Source: Onchocerca volvulus
Lineage: Eukaryota > Nematoda > Chromadorea > Rhabditida > Onchocercidae
NCBI GenBank assembly: GCA_000499405.2
Contig: HG738140.1
Span: 2,189,024-2,253,023, forward strand
Direction: 5' to 3'
DNA: 64,000 nt
Below are positions 11,995 through 26,197 of this stretch, piece after piece; the first letter of the stretch is position 1, and each line of letters starts with the position of its first letter. A model generated the notes under the pieces. It searched no databases. It was not told the DNA's origin and saw only the letters and a program-made list of their open reading frames with translations. The position numbers and the translations under genes were made by a program.

Positions 11995-14825
11995 TATTTC
12001 TGTTTATAATTTCAATTAGATTTTTACATGTCAAATCTTTTTTTCGTTACAGATGCTTTAGCTCCTATATAATTGCATTAAAGAATAGGCTAATATTTGA
12101 AAAAAAAAATTCTGCAAAAAATAATAATTTAATAATTTTAACAAGAAAAAGCCTTAACATTCCTCAACTGAAATTGTTAAATTAATATTCAAATTTTAGC
12201 ATCATCTAATTTTGCAATGATTTATGTTCATTACCGTATCTTTTATCATAAATTTCAATCAAAAATTTCACATCCAATCGATTGAAATCTATCATTAATT
12301 ATGGTAAAAAGTATAGCAGAATGGTAAGATAATTTAATAATAGGAATTAAATAATAATAATGAAATGATTAAAAAAAAATTAATAACAATTAAATGTATG
12401 CATGGATGAAAGAGAAAAATTTTTGCAACGTTTTATAATTTCAATTTTTTTGATCTAAATTTTTTATGATTTAAATTAAAATTTTTTTTCTTTACAAACA
12501 ATATTCTTCATTTTTTTATTTTTTTATAATTTAGATTTTCCTTGTCTTATTTTTGCTTAATTTATCGAATAATTTATATGAAATAATTTTGTATGCATAA
12601 TATTTGCAAAAAATATTCGATATTTTAGTATATCTTAGAGATGATTGAATGAATATTAATATTTTATAGTTTATGATTTTTAAAACTTGCAAAATCAACT
12701 ATTTGTGCAATTTTATAAATTTTTGCATTTGCAACTGCATTTTTGCATTTCGTCGAAATGATATATATGTTGTTGCATTCGATTTGCAAAATAAGATTGC
12801 ACAACATGAATGAATATTTATATGTTAGTTAAAGAGTAAATAATATTTTTTGATGTATAAATTATGTTGCAAGTTAATCAGATGCAAGTTATCAGGTACG
12901 CTCAATGGAAATGCACGAAAAATGCATGCAAAGTTTACTTGAATTAAAAATACATGCAAAATGAAATGTGTTAAAAATAAGTAATTCAGAATAGATTAAT
13001 AATAAATCTTCATAAGTTTAGTTGAAATAAGCAAACAAATCAGACAAAATCAATTCTGGACTAAATTTCAAAAATTGTTAATAATTTAGCTTAAATTTGG
13101 AGGAAAAATTAAGGAAAATTAGGAAAAATTCTTATCAGTCGGCAAATTTTACAAATTAAGTTTAAAAGAGATGAAAGTAACATCGAACTTCGACATGACA
13201 GATGAATCAAATAAAACATAGAAAACCAATCAATATAGTCATAATAAATATTCTCAAAATATTTTCTTTCATTATTCCATTAACATTAATCTCTTTTCCT
13301 TCTTTTTTTTGTTTCTAAAAATTTTTTTTTCAATTAACAATATCACATATAACTATTTGTTTTTGTTTTTGTTTTTGTTTTTTTTTTTTTGATTCAATTT
13401 TGAAAATCGATTTCTCATCAAAGATTAATCATTCGTTTAATGAAGAATATTTGCTTAATTTAATGTAAAATCTTAATCAATCGCGATATATATATATTTC
13501 GAATAATTTCTTTATGATCAGTAGGAACAAATAGAAAATTTAATAAATTACTTGCTTCAAATATACAGAAAAGCAATAATTTTGACAATGGATGAAAAGA
13601 AGGATAAGAAAAATTAAGATTTGAAATTTTAATGAAACAAATTGAAAAATTTTTTTTTTGTCAAAAAGCTTAATATTAATTATTCGTATCATTCCTTATA
13701 TATCAAATCGTCAAAGCATGCCTTTTATCTATTCCGCAAAGTTTTTCAAAAACAAATATATAAATTAGCTTTGCTCTTTCTCTTTCCGTCTCTCACATCA
13801 TCAGTAATTTCATCTGAATCTTTTTTGTCTTTTTAAATTCTCAATTTTATATAAAATTACACTAATCTTATGATAGAATCGAACTTACCCAAATGACTCT
13901 AAAATCAGAAATTTAGCAATTTAAAAAAAGAAAAAAAAGGCTAAGGAATTTGAAAAAAAAAAAGTTGCAAAAATTTGCTATACACTTTATTTCATTATGC
14001 TTAGCTCTGATGAATTGTAAATAAAATTATTTTTTCTTTTAATTCAATTCGTCATGAAAAAAAATGAATCGTTTCGTATGATTAATGAAATGAATGTATT
14101 TCTTTAATCGACAAGTATTTTTCTAGAAAATGTAATCGCATTGCTAAAATGTTCCAAAATTATTACGAATAAAATTTTTTAGCTTTGAATTAATGAAATG
14201 ATATAAATTTAAAATGTTTGAAACATTTTTGAGCGAAAATATCACGAAGATCATATATGATATCAAAATATCCTTTAATTCAAATTCTTTCAAAATTTTC
14301 ATTAGCCAGTATTCAGCGGAAGATGAGAAGAATCTATCATTATCTTCTGATAATCATCCTAACTGCTGATTTAGTTACTTCTTCTTCATCTCTATAAACA
14401 TTCTTGAGAATTCCTGAGAATTCTTGAAAATAAACGATTATAATCTATAAAAATGATCTTTTATATTGTGGTAAAAGGTGTTTTTTTTTTTTTTTAATTA
14501 ACTGTAAAGTCTTAAGTAAGTGAAAAAATACTGTTAAGATAACTTAACTATAGCATTTTAAATCTTTCCAATTACTGTAGTTTAAAAGATGAATAATTTG
14601 ATATGAATATATTGGATAATTTTCGATATTTCATTCAATAATTTACAATTTTCGATACTTTTAAATAATTATCAATTTTTAGAATGCTATTCGAAAATCA
14701 ATTTTTAGGTGTGTTTTATCCGATAATAGCATATCAGCTAATTACAAATTTGATTATCTTTGAGACAAATTTTTGATCATGAAACAAAAAATTCCCATTT
14801 TTGGAAGACAATTAACACCTTTTCT

Positions 14826-15163
14826 TCCTCTCTCTCTCTCTCTTTCTCTTTTTTTGCTTAAATGCAAATGAAATGATTTGGAAGAGAAAATTAACACCTT
14901 TTCGTTCTTTCTTTCTTTCTTTCTCTCTCTCTCTCTCCTTCTTTCTTTGCTTAAATGCAAATGAAATGATTCGTGAAATTTTAGAGGGAAAAGAAGCTTT
15001 AACTAAATTTTTTTTTTTCTTCTTTAAATTTATAACATATGAATGTGTGTGGCCTTCAAAAAGGCCCGTTTTCATTTCTTTTGTTTCTTTTAGTTCCATT
15101 TATCGGCAATGAAAATGGTAATTTTCAAAAAAGGTTCACTTTCATATATCCTTCATTCTTTCG

Positions 15164-15202
<39 letters not shown>

Positions 15203-15205
15203 TTT
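14826..15205. repeat. Polypyrimidine (CT)n cluster with a duplicated flank
   Basis: Three CT/CTTT tracts lie near 14826-14855, 14905-14948 and 15165-15202. The first two are each followed by the same 20-base-class flank (tttgcttaaatgcaaatgaa, then atgatt) and preceded by attaacacctttt, so an 80-base unit was duplicated in tandem. The polypurine complement explains the long Arg/Glu/Lys frames on the minus strand. Confidence 0.8.
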
Positions 15206-15457
15206 ATTTATTACATTTATCTTTTCGATTTGCCCTGTGATTTTGTTTGCCTTCTTTAAAAAATTTGTTCATTTCTAATCGAAAAATGTATATATCTTTT
15301 TTTTTTTTTTTTTTTCTTTTTGTCGATACATCCAACAACAATTCGTTTTCTATTTATGTATGCAAGACTTTTTTTTTTCTTTTTCTCTTTCTTTTTTTTT
15401 TTTTTTTTCAAAAAATGTTCCAAATGAATGTCGAAGGCCCCACACGACGTCCGACAT

Positions 15458-15590
15458 TAATGATGATGATGATGATGATGATGGTGACAATAATCATATC
15501 AAATTTACCTACCTGCATTTGCCTATTTTCCTTATCTGTCTACCTACCTACCCACCCACCTACTTATCAACCTATCTATCTAACTATCAT
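15458..15590. repeat. (GAT)n followed by (TACC/TATC)n microsatellites
   Basis: About eight gat units near 15460-15484, then ctacc/tatc units to about 15590. The Asp-rich and Pro/Thr/Tyr-rich frames here are repeat translations. Confidence 0.85.
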
Positions 15591-18563
15591 TTCAAGGTAT
15601 TTCACATGAATTTGTAATTAATCAAAAATCTCTCTCACAGGTATTAATTAATCATATATCACGTTCAACTAACAATTGAAAAAAGGAACAAAATCGGATG
15701 AAATGAAAGAGATTCATTCAAGTCATAAAAATTTTGCTTAATTATCTTTTGATTTTGAAAATAATAAAATCAATAATTTTTTCATCGAAATTTTCTTCCA
15801 AATTCTTAATTTCTTAACTAAAAATCAACTGAAATTTTAGCTTTAAATTGATATAATCAAAAGAATTTGAAAATCAGTTCTTCTTTTTTTTTTTTTTTTT
15901 TTTGTGAAGTTAAATATACTTTTTCGGAAGTTTTATCTGTTAATTAATTCGTTTGTGCAATACTTTGCTTCAGATAACAAGCAACTGAATTGAAAATTCA
16001 TTTAAATATTTTTTTTCAAATGCATAATGTTCCTGAAGCCATATAAGAGATTAAACTTTATTTCAAATTCTGAAATTTTATATTTAACATTTACAATTAC
16101 TTCTTTTGCATTGCAACAAACTTTGACACATTAGCTAATATTAAAATGACAATTAAAAATTTGAAATCTGAAAAATTATATTTTATTGGTTACAACAAAA
16201 GAATACATTGATATATTTTATTTCTCATACAAATTTTTCTTTAAAAAAAAAAAAAAAAAATAGAAAAAAAAATAAAACTGCTTGTCAAAAATGTACACAC
16301 AAATATTTGATAATTGAATCAGAAATTTTTCTTTTTTCAAGTTAACAAAAACACCTCATTACGTCATTACAAGTTTATTATACGTCATCATAAGTTCATT
16401 TTTTATCCAAATAGAAATTAGGCTCAATTTAGAATATTGCATTGCGTTTTTCTTGCTTTTTTTTTTGGCCAAAAATTTCCGCGAATTGATTTTGTGAAAC
16501 TTTTAAGCAACAAAAATATATTGCATCATTTTTTTTTCTTTTTTTTGATCGAAAAAATTCACGTCATTACTAAAATATTTCGTTAACAGTTTCTAATCAA
16601 ACTGGAAATTATATTTAAAATAAAAAAAAAAAAGAAAAAAAAGCATTCATAGCCTATAATCAACTTTTATCTACAAAGAAGATTCTTCGGCAATAATTTT
16701 CAAAAGCAGGTTACATTCTTCTGATTTTCTGTTTCAATTCATTCAAAAATGAATACTTAAAATTCAAAAAAAAAAAAGAAAAGAAATTTAAAACACCTTT
16801 GCATTTTTAGTAATTTATATTAGCTAATATTTTGCGCATCTAACAAACTTTGTTCCTGCACACAATTTATTTCTTTTTTTTTTTTTTTTAAATAAAGTTT
16901 GAAGAAAAAGCGTTGCGTGAATAGCATGACGAATATATTCTCCTGAAAAATAAAAGTATTCAGAATTAAGTCATAAACAAAAAAAATGGTATTAATGTGT
17001 TCGAAAAAAAAAATCTTAACAAAACTTTGGAAAATGCTAAATCTAAAAAAATCTTCAAATATTATAGCCAAAATAATTTTAGAAACGATTCGAATTATCA
17101 AAAAAGTTTAATAACCTTAAATGGGACATTTTAATGATTAATGTTTTAAAAAATTTTTTCGTTTATTAAAATCATTTTACTTTTATTACTTCTTTCAAGC
17201 AAAAATGTTTATTTCATAATTGAACAATTTTCCAACATTTTTCTGCTATGATGAAAATTATTGTTAAACATTTCTGAGAAAATTTGATACATTACTTACG
17301 GGGTTATTCCTCAAAATTTACATATTTCTCGAAAATCAAAAAAAAAAAAAAAAAAGAGAAAGTCTTCAAGAGAACATGCTTTTGTTTTATAGCAACCATT
17401 TCTCTATTTAAAATTATTAGAAAAAATTATGCAAAGAAAAAAAAGAAAATTTCATTTTTCTATTCTTTTTTTTCCCGCTTTTTTAGAGAGAGAGAAAAAA
17501 AAGGCGCAATTATTTGTGCAAGTAAAATATGGGAAAATTAAGGATGCAAAAAAATTTACGTCTCAAAAAAGAAAAGTTAGAAAAAAAAAATGTCTGGAAA
17601 AATATTTTTTAAAGGAAAGGAACGATTTTTCCAAAACGAACGAGAAAATGATGACGGGAAAAAATTAAGAAAGGAAAGTATTGAATAGGAAAGGAAGGAC
17701 CACACACGAACATTATATACCAACCAGTTCTTGTCCCTCACCGATTTTCTTTCTTCTCCATCCCATTCCGTTCCGTTTGTCATTTTTTGTCGATCGAAGC
17801 AATTTGGCTTATGGAGGGCCGTAAAAAAAGTGAATTTTGTAAGAGGAAAAAATGATAGAAATTAGTAATTATTGAATTTTTACTTAAATTTAATTTCAAA
17901 AATTGACTAAAATTTTCCGATGAAGAAAGATAGCTTTTCTTTTTTAGTTTAATGCCTCTCACACTTTTTAATTATTTCAAAAAAAAAAAAAAAAAAAGAA
18001 AATTAAAGTGAAAATAATTAATGAATAAAATATGAATGAAAAAAAAATTGAAAAAGAAAATTTATGATTGATATACATTTAAAACTTTTTGTTCGGATAT
18101 TTCATCCAATCATCCATTCGTATATGTGATCGAAATTATAAACTGCAATATTAATTATCCAGAAAATTTCACCTAAATTTGCCATTTGTTATCAAAAATG
18201 AATTAACATTTCCCTTTTTTTTTTTTTTTTTTTTTTTTTATTACGAAACTTATTTGAAAATAATTTTTGCAAAAATTGTCACACATAGCAAATATAAATT
18301 GTTCTTATAATAGCTTTGAATAAAATAGGAATTAGTAATGTCATTTAAGTGCCTCATTTTCATATAATAGAATTATTATATTTCAATTGCACAATAATAA
18401 TTTTATGATAGAAAAAATTAGCCTAATTTATGCCTTTTATTTTTTGGTACAAATTTTTGGTATATTTGCAAATCTAAAATGATTTTTGTAAAAATGTCGC
18501 AATTAAGATAAAATTTATTAATGGCGAAAATCAAGCATGAAGTATATTTCAAAAAAAAAAAAA

Positions 18564-18592
18564 NNNNNNNNNNNNNNNNNNNNNNNNNNNNN
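18564..18592. other. Assembly gap (29 Ns)
   Basis: A run of N lies between poly-A and poly-T tracts. The true gap length is unknown. Confidence 0.99.
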
Positions 18593-21024
18593 TTTTTTGC
18601 AATAAGTAAAAAAAACAAAAAAAAAAAAGAGAAGGTACAATAACAAGTAATAACCTTCATATCTTCACTATTATTCTCTTTAAGCAATAATAATCATAAT
18701 AAAAAAAAAAGGTGTAATTTTCTAAATATTTTATTAATCTATTTTGGCTATAATTTTAACAATTTTTGTTCGATTTATCAATTTATTTTTTTATTTCCGT
18801 CTTTCGAAATTTTTTCAAAAAAAAAAAAAGGATTAAAAATTAATTATGCTTTACAAATTAGCGATGGCATCGTTAGAATGTTGCAATAATTGCATGCGTC
18901 TTTTAGGAAATGTTGCAAAATTTGCACTTTTTGTTTTCGTCTTGTCATTTTCCAAAAGCACTGTGGCAATCAAAAACCTCAACAACATTTTTCGTTTTTT
19001 TTTTTCTTTTTTTTTTCTTTTTTCTTTTTTTTTTGTTCGCAACAATAAAAGTGAATTTTGGTATTTGATCTAAATCCTAGCAAAATATATTATTTTGAAT
19101 TTTAGTCACTAATTGTTTTAATTTAAAAAAAATTAAAAGCTGCTTGATTACCAATTAATACCGATTAAATAATCCCGATCAGAACAAATTTTTTCGATAA
19201 AAATTTTTGATAAAAATTATACTTTTACGAACTGAAATCAAAAAATTAATTAATTACTAATAATGTAAATTAAAATTGTCTTGACGAAAATATGGAATAA
19301 TTTTGATAAAAACTATATTACAGTGTAAATTTTCAAGATTTATTTTTTGTTGCAGAATAAAATTATGAAAGTACTTAAATCATTCAAATGAAGTGAAATA
19401 AGGTAGCATAATTAAATATTAAAGTGAAACATGTTTTTCTATCGGTACTTCTAAGAAAGTCCAATTTTAACAATGGTCACGAATTTTTTGACCATTTTCT
19501 TTTTGGATATTTTAAAAAAACTGATCACTGTGTGTGATTATTCCGATTTTAAATTTGAATTTTTTAAATATTTGTGATTATTCGATATTAAATAACAAAT
19601 TCTACGCTCAAACATTTATACTTCTTTTCCGAAGATTCACTTAAGATTTGTAATACTAATATTCTCAAATAATTCCGTTTTATCTGTTATCAATAATTTA
19701 GTTTTATCTGATATTAATTGATATACTAGTAATTTGACAATACATTGTGATATGATGCAATATGATCAACTAGAAATTTATGTCATCATCAGTTTAAATC
19801 ATCATCATTGCACATATCATTTGCTGTCATAAAAGTTTCTCAATGCTACTTCAGACAGACGAAAAATTGCGATAAAGATTTATTTATTGATGACGAATTT
19901 GATTTGTTTTGTGCAAAAGACATAATCATCGAAATATAAGATAGACAAATTATCCAGAAATATCCAACTAGAACTGATGATTAGATTGTTTTTATCCGAG
20001 TTATTTTAAATCGCGAAACTTGCTCTTGGAATCTTTTTTGAGAGTTTCTTTGAGTAATGGATTGATTGGATTGTTTCGTTCGTCCTATTTTATATCGAAT
20101 ATTCTGTTTGATTAAAATTCTTTATAGAGCAAAAATTTGTTTAGTAAATTCACAATATATTAACTTATAATGCAGAGAGAGTTAATTTACAACATTTTAA
20201 CATAGCATAAAGGAAATTTTTTTTTTTTTTTTGCTACATATTACATAGCATAATAAAATTTACAAAATGTTAACGATAGAGCAAAAATCAACAATCAGTA
20301 GCTTTATCATACCAAAATACTCTTATTTTATAAAGATTCCTGATTATTTCGTCATATCTATGTTCTATAAAAATATTTCGGCTATTTTGATACTTTATTC
20401 ATGCACCAAACATAATAATAATTATTTTACATTAAATATTCATTAAAAATTAATCATTAATATTTCAAAAAAAAAAAAAAGAAAAACTTTGTGCAATAAG
20501 AAAATACCAATAAAAATAAAGCAAAATCAAAATTTTTGTTTTTATTATGTTCTTTAATATAATTGCTGAATGATAGTTATATTCTTTTGATGATGCTTTG
20601 TAAATGGATTGAAAAATCAAACTTGATCTTTAATGATTATCTTTGTATGATTAGAAAAAAATACAATATGTAAACAGAACTAATTATAATCTCATTACAT
20701 AGATATAGATGTCGAAAAAATCGAAATATTTTCACGGAATATTTATATATCAAAATAACTAAAAGTATTTGTATTTCGATTAACTAAGTAAATTCATTTA
20801 TCCGTATCTTATTTTTCGTTTGATACATCATATGAGTATGAGTAACGATTGATTTATTTATCCACTGTTATTTTTCTTAATATTTGGTCAATTATTTATC
20901 AATCTATCATCTTTCGATCTGATCAATAAACGTGCCATGTTTCGATTGTAAGCAAACTCTCAATATATAAAGAGCTAATTGAATTAATTATTCAATTAAT
21001 CGATTACAAACAGAATCTCTCGTC

Positions 21025-21145
21025 CAAGATTCGAGATGCAGTATTCTTCTATTCGATCCTTACGAGCAACAAAGGAAAGAATAACCGCGTGATCAATCTA
21101 CTTGGATATTCGCCAATAATTGTCTTATAACGAAAACCAAAAATC
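21025..21145 (+). repeat. Fragment of the dispersed LTR-like repeat
   Basis: The block gcaacaaaggaaagaataac through cttggatattcgccaataattgtc matches, in the same order, tagtaacaaaggaaagaaac through tttggatacattcgaataattgt near 27708-27765. It is slightly richer in G+C than its surroundings, as are the other copies. Only the 3' part of the element is recognisable here. Confidence 0.55.
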
Positions 21146-22338
21146 AGTCCTGTGAAATCTTTATTACAAAAATCATTTGTGCCAATTGTAAAAATCAAAA
21201 ATTTTTCACAACAGTACAACATTTCAGAATTATTATCACTAACTACACTTTTCTTATATGCAAAACTATATGTCTTCTAAATTTCTCTGAAACTTTAAAA
21301 ACATTTGCTCATTATATTTTGCAACATTTTTAAATTTATAGTTCAGATTTTTAAAAATAAGCCCATTTTTTCATTAATTAAATTGAGAAATGACAAATAT
21401 AAGATGGGTCAGTTACAAATGGACGATTGATTGAATAAATATTCCCTAAAGATTTTTGATATCACTAATCTGATTATAAAGTGATAGAATTTATTGGTAG
21501 AAACATTCATATTCATCGTTTATTTCAAGATCTTTTTCCGCTACCAATTAAATTTATGCTTCATATGAATAGAATATATCAAAAACGGAGAAGATCGATT
21601 ATAATTTGTTAATAACGAAGATCATTTAAGTTGTCGTTATTACTGAAATGTTCTGGCTTCATACTTGGGGGACATGTTGCTTCGCATCAATAGAAGAAAG
21701 CTGAAGCAAGACGAAAAGATTTGCGATTTCAGATAATCAAAATCAACATTTTTATCGAAAAATATTATTCTCTGGAATTTTTTTCTTTTTTTTTTTTTTG
21801 TAATCATTTGCGCTTATATATTCCATCCCGATTCTCTTTCCCATTATCTTTAGATATCTTTAAAAATCAGTCGAACTGTTCCTTACTTCTGGTCAATTAC
21901 TCAAATTTAAAAGATCAGAATCTGCCAAATAAACTCATTAAAATAAACTAAGTAATGGAATCTACCAGATTCTCGTTTCCTTTTGGATTGTAGAGAACAG
22001 ATTCTGGTTCCTTTTAGGACTGCAGATTTTTTAAAGATTCACTACAACAGTCGTTTGGCGAAGAATCCTATTTTCTATTATCATTTTTTCATTCAATGAT
22101 TACAAGTTTATTTTAATGAGAATGATATTTTCTAAAGTGCCAAATATTATATCATTTTTTCATCCCAACATTGTTCATCCAATAAAACATTCTCATGATA
22201 AGAGTTACGAGTAAGATGACCATTAGAAGAGAAGCCCATTATTGAAATACATATTAAGTATTCCCGTAGCTTGGCCAAATTCTAATTAGTTTCTGGCGAT
22301 AGGAACCAAAACAAAATATATAAACCAAAATATATGAC

Positions 22339-22463
22339 CTTCGATTAGAGATGATAATCTCAGTTAGTGATCTGTCAGAGATGATGATCAATTATTGATT
22401 CGATCGGAAATGGTGGTCAATTATTGATTCGATCAGAAGTGATAATTGAGTTATTGATTTTTA
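22339..22463. repeat. Imperfect 31-base tandem repeat
   Basis: Three to four copies of a unit like gatgatgatcaattattgat followed by tcgatcaga. Copies begin near 22339, 22378, 22409 and 22440. No coding potential. Confidence 0.65.
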
Positions 22464-23251
22464 CCTGGAGCAATTCAATTGCTTTTCATTACCGGTTTGA
22501 ATTCATCTAAGAATAATACTGACAATTTTTTGAATTCTTCAATTTTTGTTTTTTCAAATAATGGCGGCGAATTGGTATGTAAATAAACTTAATAAGCTTG
22601 AAATGTTTTTATAAAAGATACATCCGTCATCTATGCTTTTTGTCGAAGAATAAAATTGTGATGATTTAATTTCATTTAAAAGTAAGACTTCTGAAAGTTT
22701 TTCACATAATTAATTAGACGTATTTTATCTGATATAATGCAGGAAAATCAGAATACAGCAGCTAGTATGCAATGGTGGATTATTAAAAATTTATTTGATT
22801 GATGTAAATTAAGATCTTATTTATCTGATGATTTTGATAATTACTATTCAATATTAACCCTGTAATAATTGTTTTTATTGAAATCAAAAGTGATATAAAT
22901 TAGAAATGTTGCATTTTCCAAAGCTTTTATTGCTTTTCGTTTATTTATCTCGAAAATCGTAACTTTTCAATAATGACAATAAATTTTATTGTTAATTGAA
23001 ATAAATAAGCAAAATTTGAAAATCCAAGAAGAATTTGCTAAATATAAAAGTTTTATTAAATTATTCCTGAAAAAAAAACTTGAAAAAAAATCGTCCGAAA
23101 AAAGAATACTTGATTTAACAGATCAATGAACAAAATCGTATGGATCATTTTTGTTTTCCTTTTTTTTTTTTTTTTTTCATCTAAATTGAAGTGGTACAAT
23201 AAATTGTCGTGTTATCTAGCTTTATTTTTATTTCTTTCATAGCTAATTTCA

Positions 23252-26197
23252 TTAATTACCCATTAATCTGATGGATACATTTGAGCATTCCAAATGAATT
23301 AAAATATAAAATAACAAATTAATCGGCACCAATACATATTCGGTTATTGAAAACAACGCGTATGCTGCAATACAATTGAAATTTTAAAAATAAGTAAGAT
23401 AAAAAATCGAACTTTTAGGGATCATTAAAGAAATACTATATTTAATTGTATTTTTTTTCCTATAAAAAAAAAATTCCATTTTCTATGAAAAAAAAAAATA
23501 CCTTCTGAAATTTGAAAAAAAGTTTTGTATTACGTAAATAAATCGGAAAAAAAATGTTACAATTTTCGTTTACTTTTATTTTTAGAAATTGAACTTGAAT
23601 CTCTTTAAAATGTAAATGATTGAAATCCTTACTAGAAATTTCACATTTTTCATTTTTTACGTCAAAATTTTACTTTCTTTCACTTTCGTTCAAATTTTTT
23701 ATCCATTTTACATAAAACCTTTCAATGTTTTACGTTAAATGTTTAAAAAAAAAAATATTTTAAAACTTTTTTTTTAAACGTTTAAAACATTAAAACGTTT
23801 AAAAATTTGGATCCTTTTTGTTTAAAAAACTTAAAATTTAATGCCTGCTTAATAATCAAATAAAAAATGAAAAATGAAAAGTCGAAATGACATTAAATTA
23901 TTGATAATATTGAAACCAAATTATATCTCTATGGAATAGTTAAGTGAATTCACAGCAACTAAATATCAAATTAATTTCAAATTAATTATCAGTAAAAGTT
24001 TACATTACTATTTAAAAAATTTTAAAGTATTTCATACTAATTCTAATTATCTGTAAAAATTTGCAAGCTTGATGATAAAGATTTATGCTTGAAATTTAAA
24101 AAAAAAGAAATAAAAGAAGTAAACAAGTAATTAAATTATAAAACTATTGATTAAATAAAGTTAATTAAAACGAACTGAATTGTTGACATTCGCTAAGTGA
24201 ATAAAAATAAGTGAAAGGAGTGGAAAGAGATAATATAAATGCAGCAATAAATATCGCCAACTTTGAGTAAAAAAGCCAGGTTGACTGCAATTGAATTGAA
24301 ATAAATGCGAATTAATGTATAATTTGAAACTTAAATTCATATCTCAATTACTCATTTCAAATTGATTTCCGAGTAGAATAGGGAGAATATTTTTTCGGGA
24401 TTTTATGAAATATATTTTCCCTATTAGTTTATCGTTTTTCATTTGAACAGTTTTATTCAAAAAAAAAAAAATATTTTTCTCAATGAAATTAATAAAAATA
24501 CAACTTACATGTTTTGAATTTTTGTATTCGTCAGAAAAATAATTAAGTATAATTGAAAATAATATATTGAAAGCAAATGATATGAGCCATAGGCCAAATG
24601 CCGTTGCATGCATATCTATCAAATCTTTTAATTAGAAAAAAAATAATTAATTAAATTACTATTCAAGAATTATTGGTTGCTTAATTTACATTTTTTTCAA
24701 TTAATTTCTGTTTCTTACGATAAAGTTAGGTATTTATTTTATTTGATGCTATTAACTTAATTATATATATTAAAGCCCATGATAATTTATAGAAATCTAT
24801 TTTATTTTATCTCATTTATAGTATTACCAGTAGATTAATTAAAGAAAATAATTAATCAGATAAAACTTTGTCGTAATTCTCGGGGATTTGCTTTATAATA
24901 GTTAAATATATACGCTATCCTAAATATGAAAGCAAAATTTTGATCTAAATTTATCAATAAATATTTGTGAATAATGCTTAAAATTTGAAATTATTGTTTA
25001 AGAAAAATTTTTGCCGAATCAAACAGCTCTTTTTATATAAAATGAATTGGATCTATGATATGATTTTTATTTTATTGTTTTTTTTCTTTTTTTTTGGAAA
25101 AATTATTTTCTGTTATAAAAAAAAAAAAAAAAAAATGCTTCAAAACTTACAAAATTGCGAGACAACATCGAATATTGTTAATATTATAAGCGATAATATT
25201 TCCAGAAATAATGTAAACATAAGACATTGAGTCATAATTTTGTACCATCGAGAATTTGCATATTTCGATTTGTTCCATTTGTATAAATAATAGTAAAACT
25301 ATAATTGTGCTAATTTTTATGAAATTTTCAATTTAAATGCTGAAATTATTCCAGAAAAAAAAAAGAAAATCGTTAACATTTATTTATTTTTAAAAATTTG
25401 TTTTTTCATCCTTTTTAATTCTTAAATTTGTCATTGATATTTTGCAAGAAAAAAAAGAATTTGCATCACATGATGTAACAATGCATTCATCAAACTTTGT
25501 CTTTAAAATAAAAAATGAAATTTTCGTTGAAGAATTTAGTTAAAAAATACAATTTTTTTTTGTTATTTCTTATTAAATTTTCTTATTATTTCTAATTTAA
25601 TAAAAAAAATAAAATTTTTTTATTATTTTTACTTACAAAAGGATAAATTAATCGAGCAGGAAGGCTAAGAAACATTGTACAAAGCCATACTGTTCGAGTA
25701 GGTTCCCATATACCAATAATATAACTTAGTGGTACAATTATACTGCAAAATAATAAAATAAATAATAAAATTGAGAAAAAGGAACTCGAACATTTTTCAG
25801 AATAATAATAATTAAATTAACAATAATTAAATTAAAAGTGAATAAAAAAAAATTAATATTATATATACATCAATTGTTTCAAAGTAATACAAATTTTGCA
25901 GGTGAAAGATTAGCAACGATGCAAAATGAATATTATCTATATTTCGATTAATTAATTAATATTTGCAATATTAACCAATAATTTAAAAATTAAACAAGAA
26001 AATTCATCTTACTTCTTAGTACCAGGACAATCAGGAATTATCGAGCTTTCAATTCGATCAAACTCGAAAATATAGACATAAATAACATTGAAATAACATA
26101 CAATAACAGGAATTATGGATCCAAAAATAATGATTAATTTTCGATTTATTAACATAAGTTCCATTGGAAGTTTATCGCAATCAACATTTTTTGACAT
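23252..26197 (-). CDS. PGAP2: PGAP2-like membrane protein (Frag1/DRAM/Sfk1 family)
   Basis: Six exons: 26197-26013, 25742-25637, 25298-25151, 24624-24509, 24284-24176 and 23364-23252 (stop 23254-23252), 777 nt and 258 residues; human PGAP2 is about 254. All borders are GT...AG and every phase closes. PGAP2 acts in the Golgi in fatty-acid remodelling of GPI anchors. Seen: a first membrane segment at about residues 19-43 (LIIIFGSIIPVIVCYFNVIY), a lumenal part with DCPGTKN, the WEPTRTVWLCTMFLSLPARL stretch that aligns with the family's P-x-x-x-VW...H-x-x-PR region, then four to five more hydrophobic segments including the family-like ITEYVLVPINLLFYILIHLE near the end. The family's His in VW...LH is replaced by Leu/Ser here. 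It could be a divergent PGAP2 paralogue, of which nematodes have several. The ATG directly follows an acceptor (attcaaatag), suggesting trans-splicing. Confidence 0.75.

Larger units (their letters stand above)
8198..18563. other. Gene-poor A/T-rich region upstream of the resolved mab-3 exons
   Basis: No exon could be recognised on either strand. Open frames here are low complexity (Phe/Lys/Ser/Leu runs from homopolymers and CT or ATT microsatellites). The stretch probably includes the unseen 5' exon(s), introns and control region of mab-3, because that gene lacks a start codon at its resolved 5' end. Separate entries give the microsatellites. Confidence 0.5.
18593..23251. other. Gene-poor region between the assembly gap and the PGAP2-like gene
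   Basis: No recognisable exon on either strand, apart from the weak two-exon candidate noted near 22561-22800. It contains a repeat related to the LTR-like element at 27330 (near 21040-21140) and a short tandem repeat at 22339-22463. The short Met-started frames near 18846 end in poly-T translations and look spurious. Confidence 0.5.

Noticed and set aside
13870..13915. Minus-strand gattttag...gtaagttc, a possible 10-base micro-exon
   Set aside because: Good splice words but no start codon and no way to show that it joins mab-3.
14754..15617. Overlapping Arg/Glu/Lys-rich and Phe/Ser/Leu-rich open frames
   Set aside because: They are translations of CT/GA, poly-T and GAT microsatellites, open on both strands, with no splice or family support.
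18846..19073. 75-residue frame starting MLYKLAMASLECCNNCMRL, with a mirrored minus-strand frame
   Set aside because: The C-terminal half is poly-T translation, no acceptor or poly(A) context supports it, and both strands are open over the same stretch.
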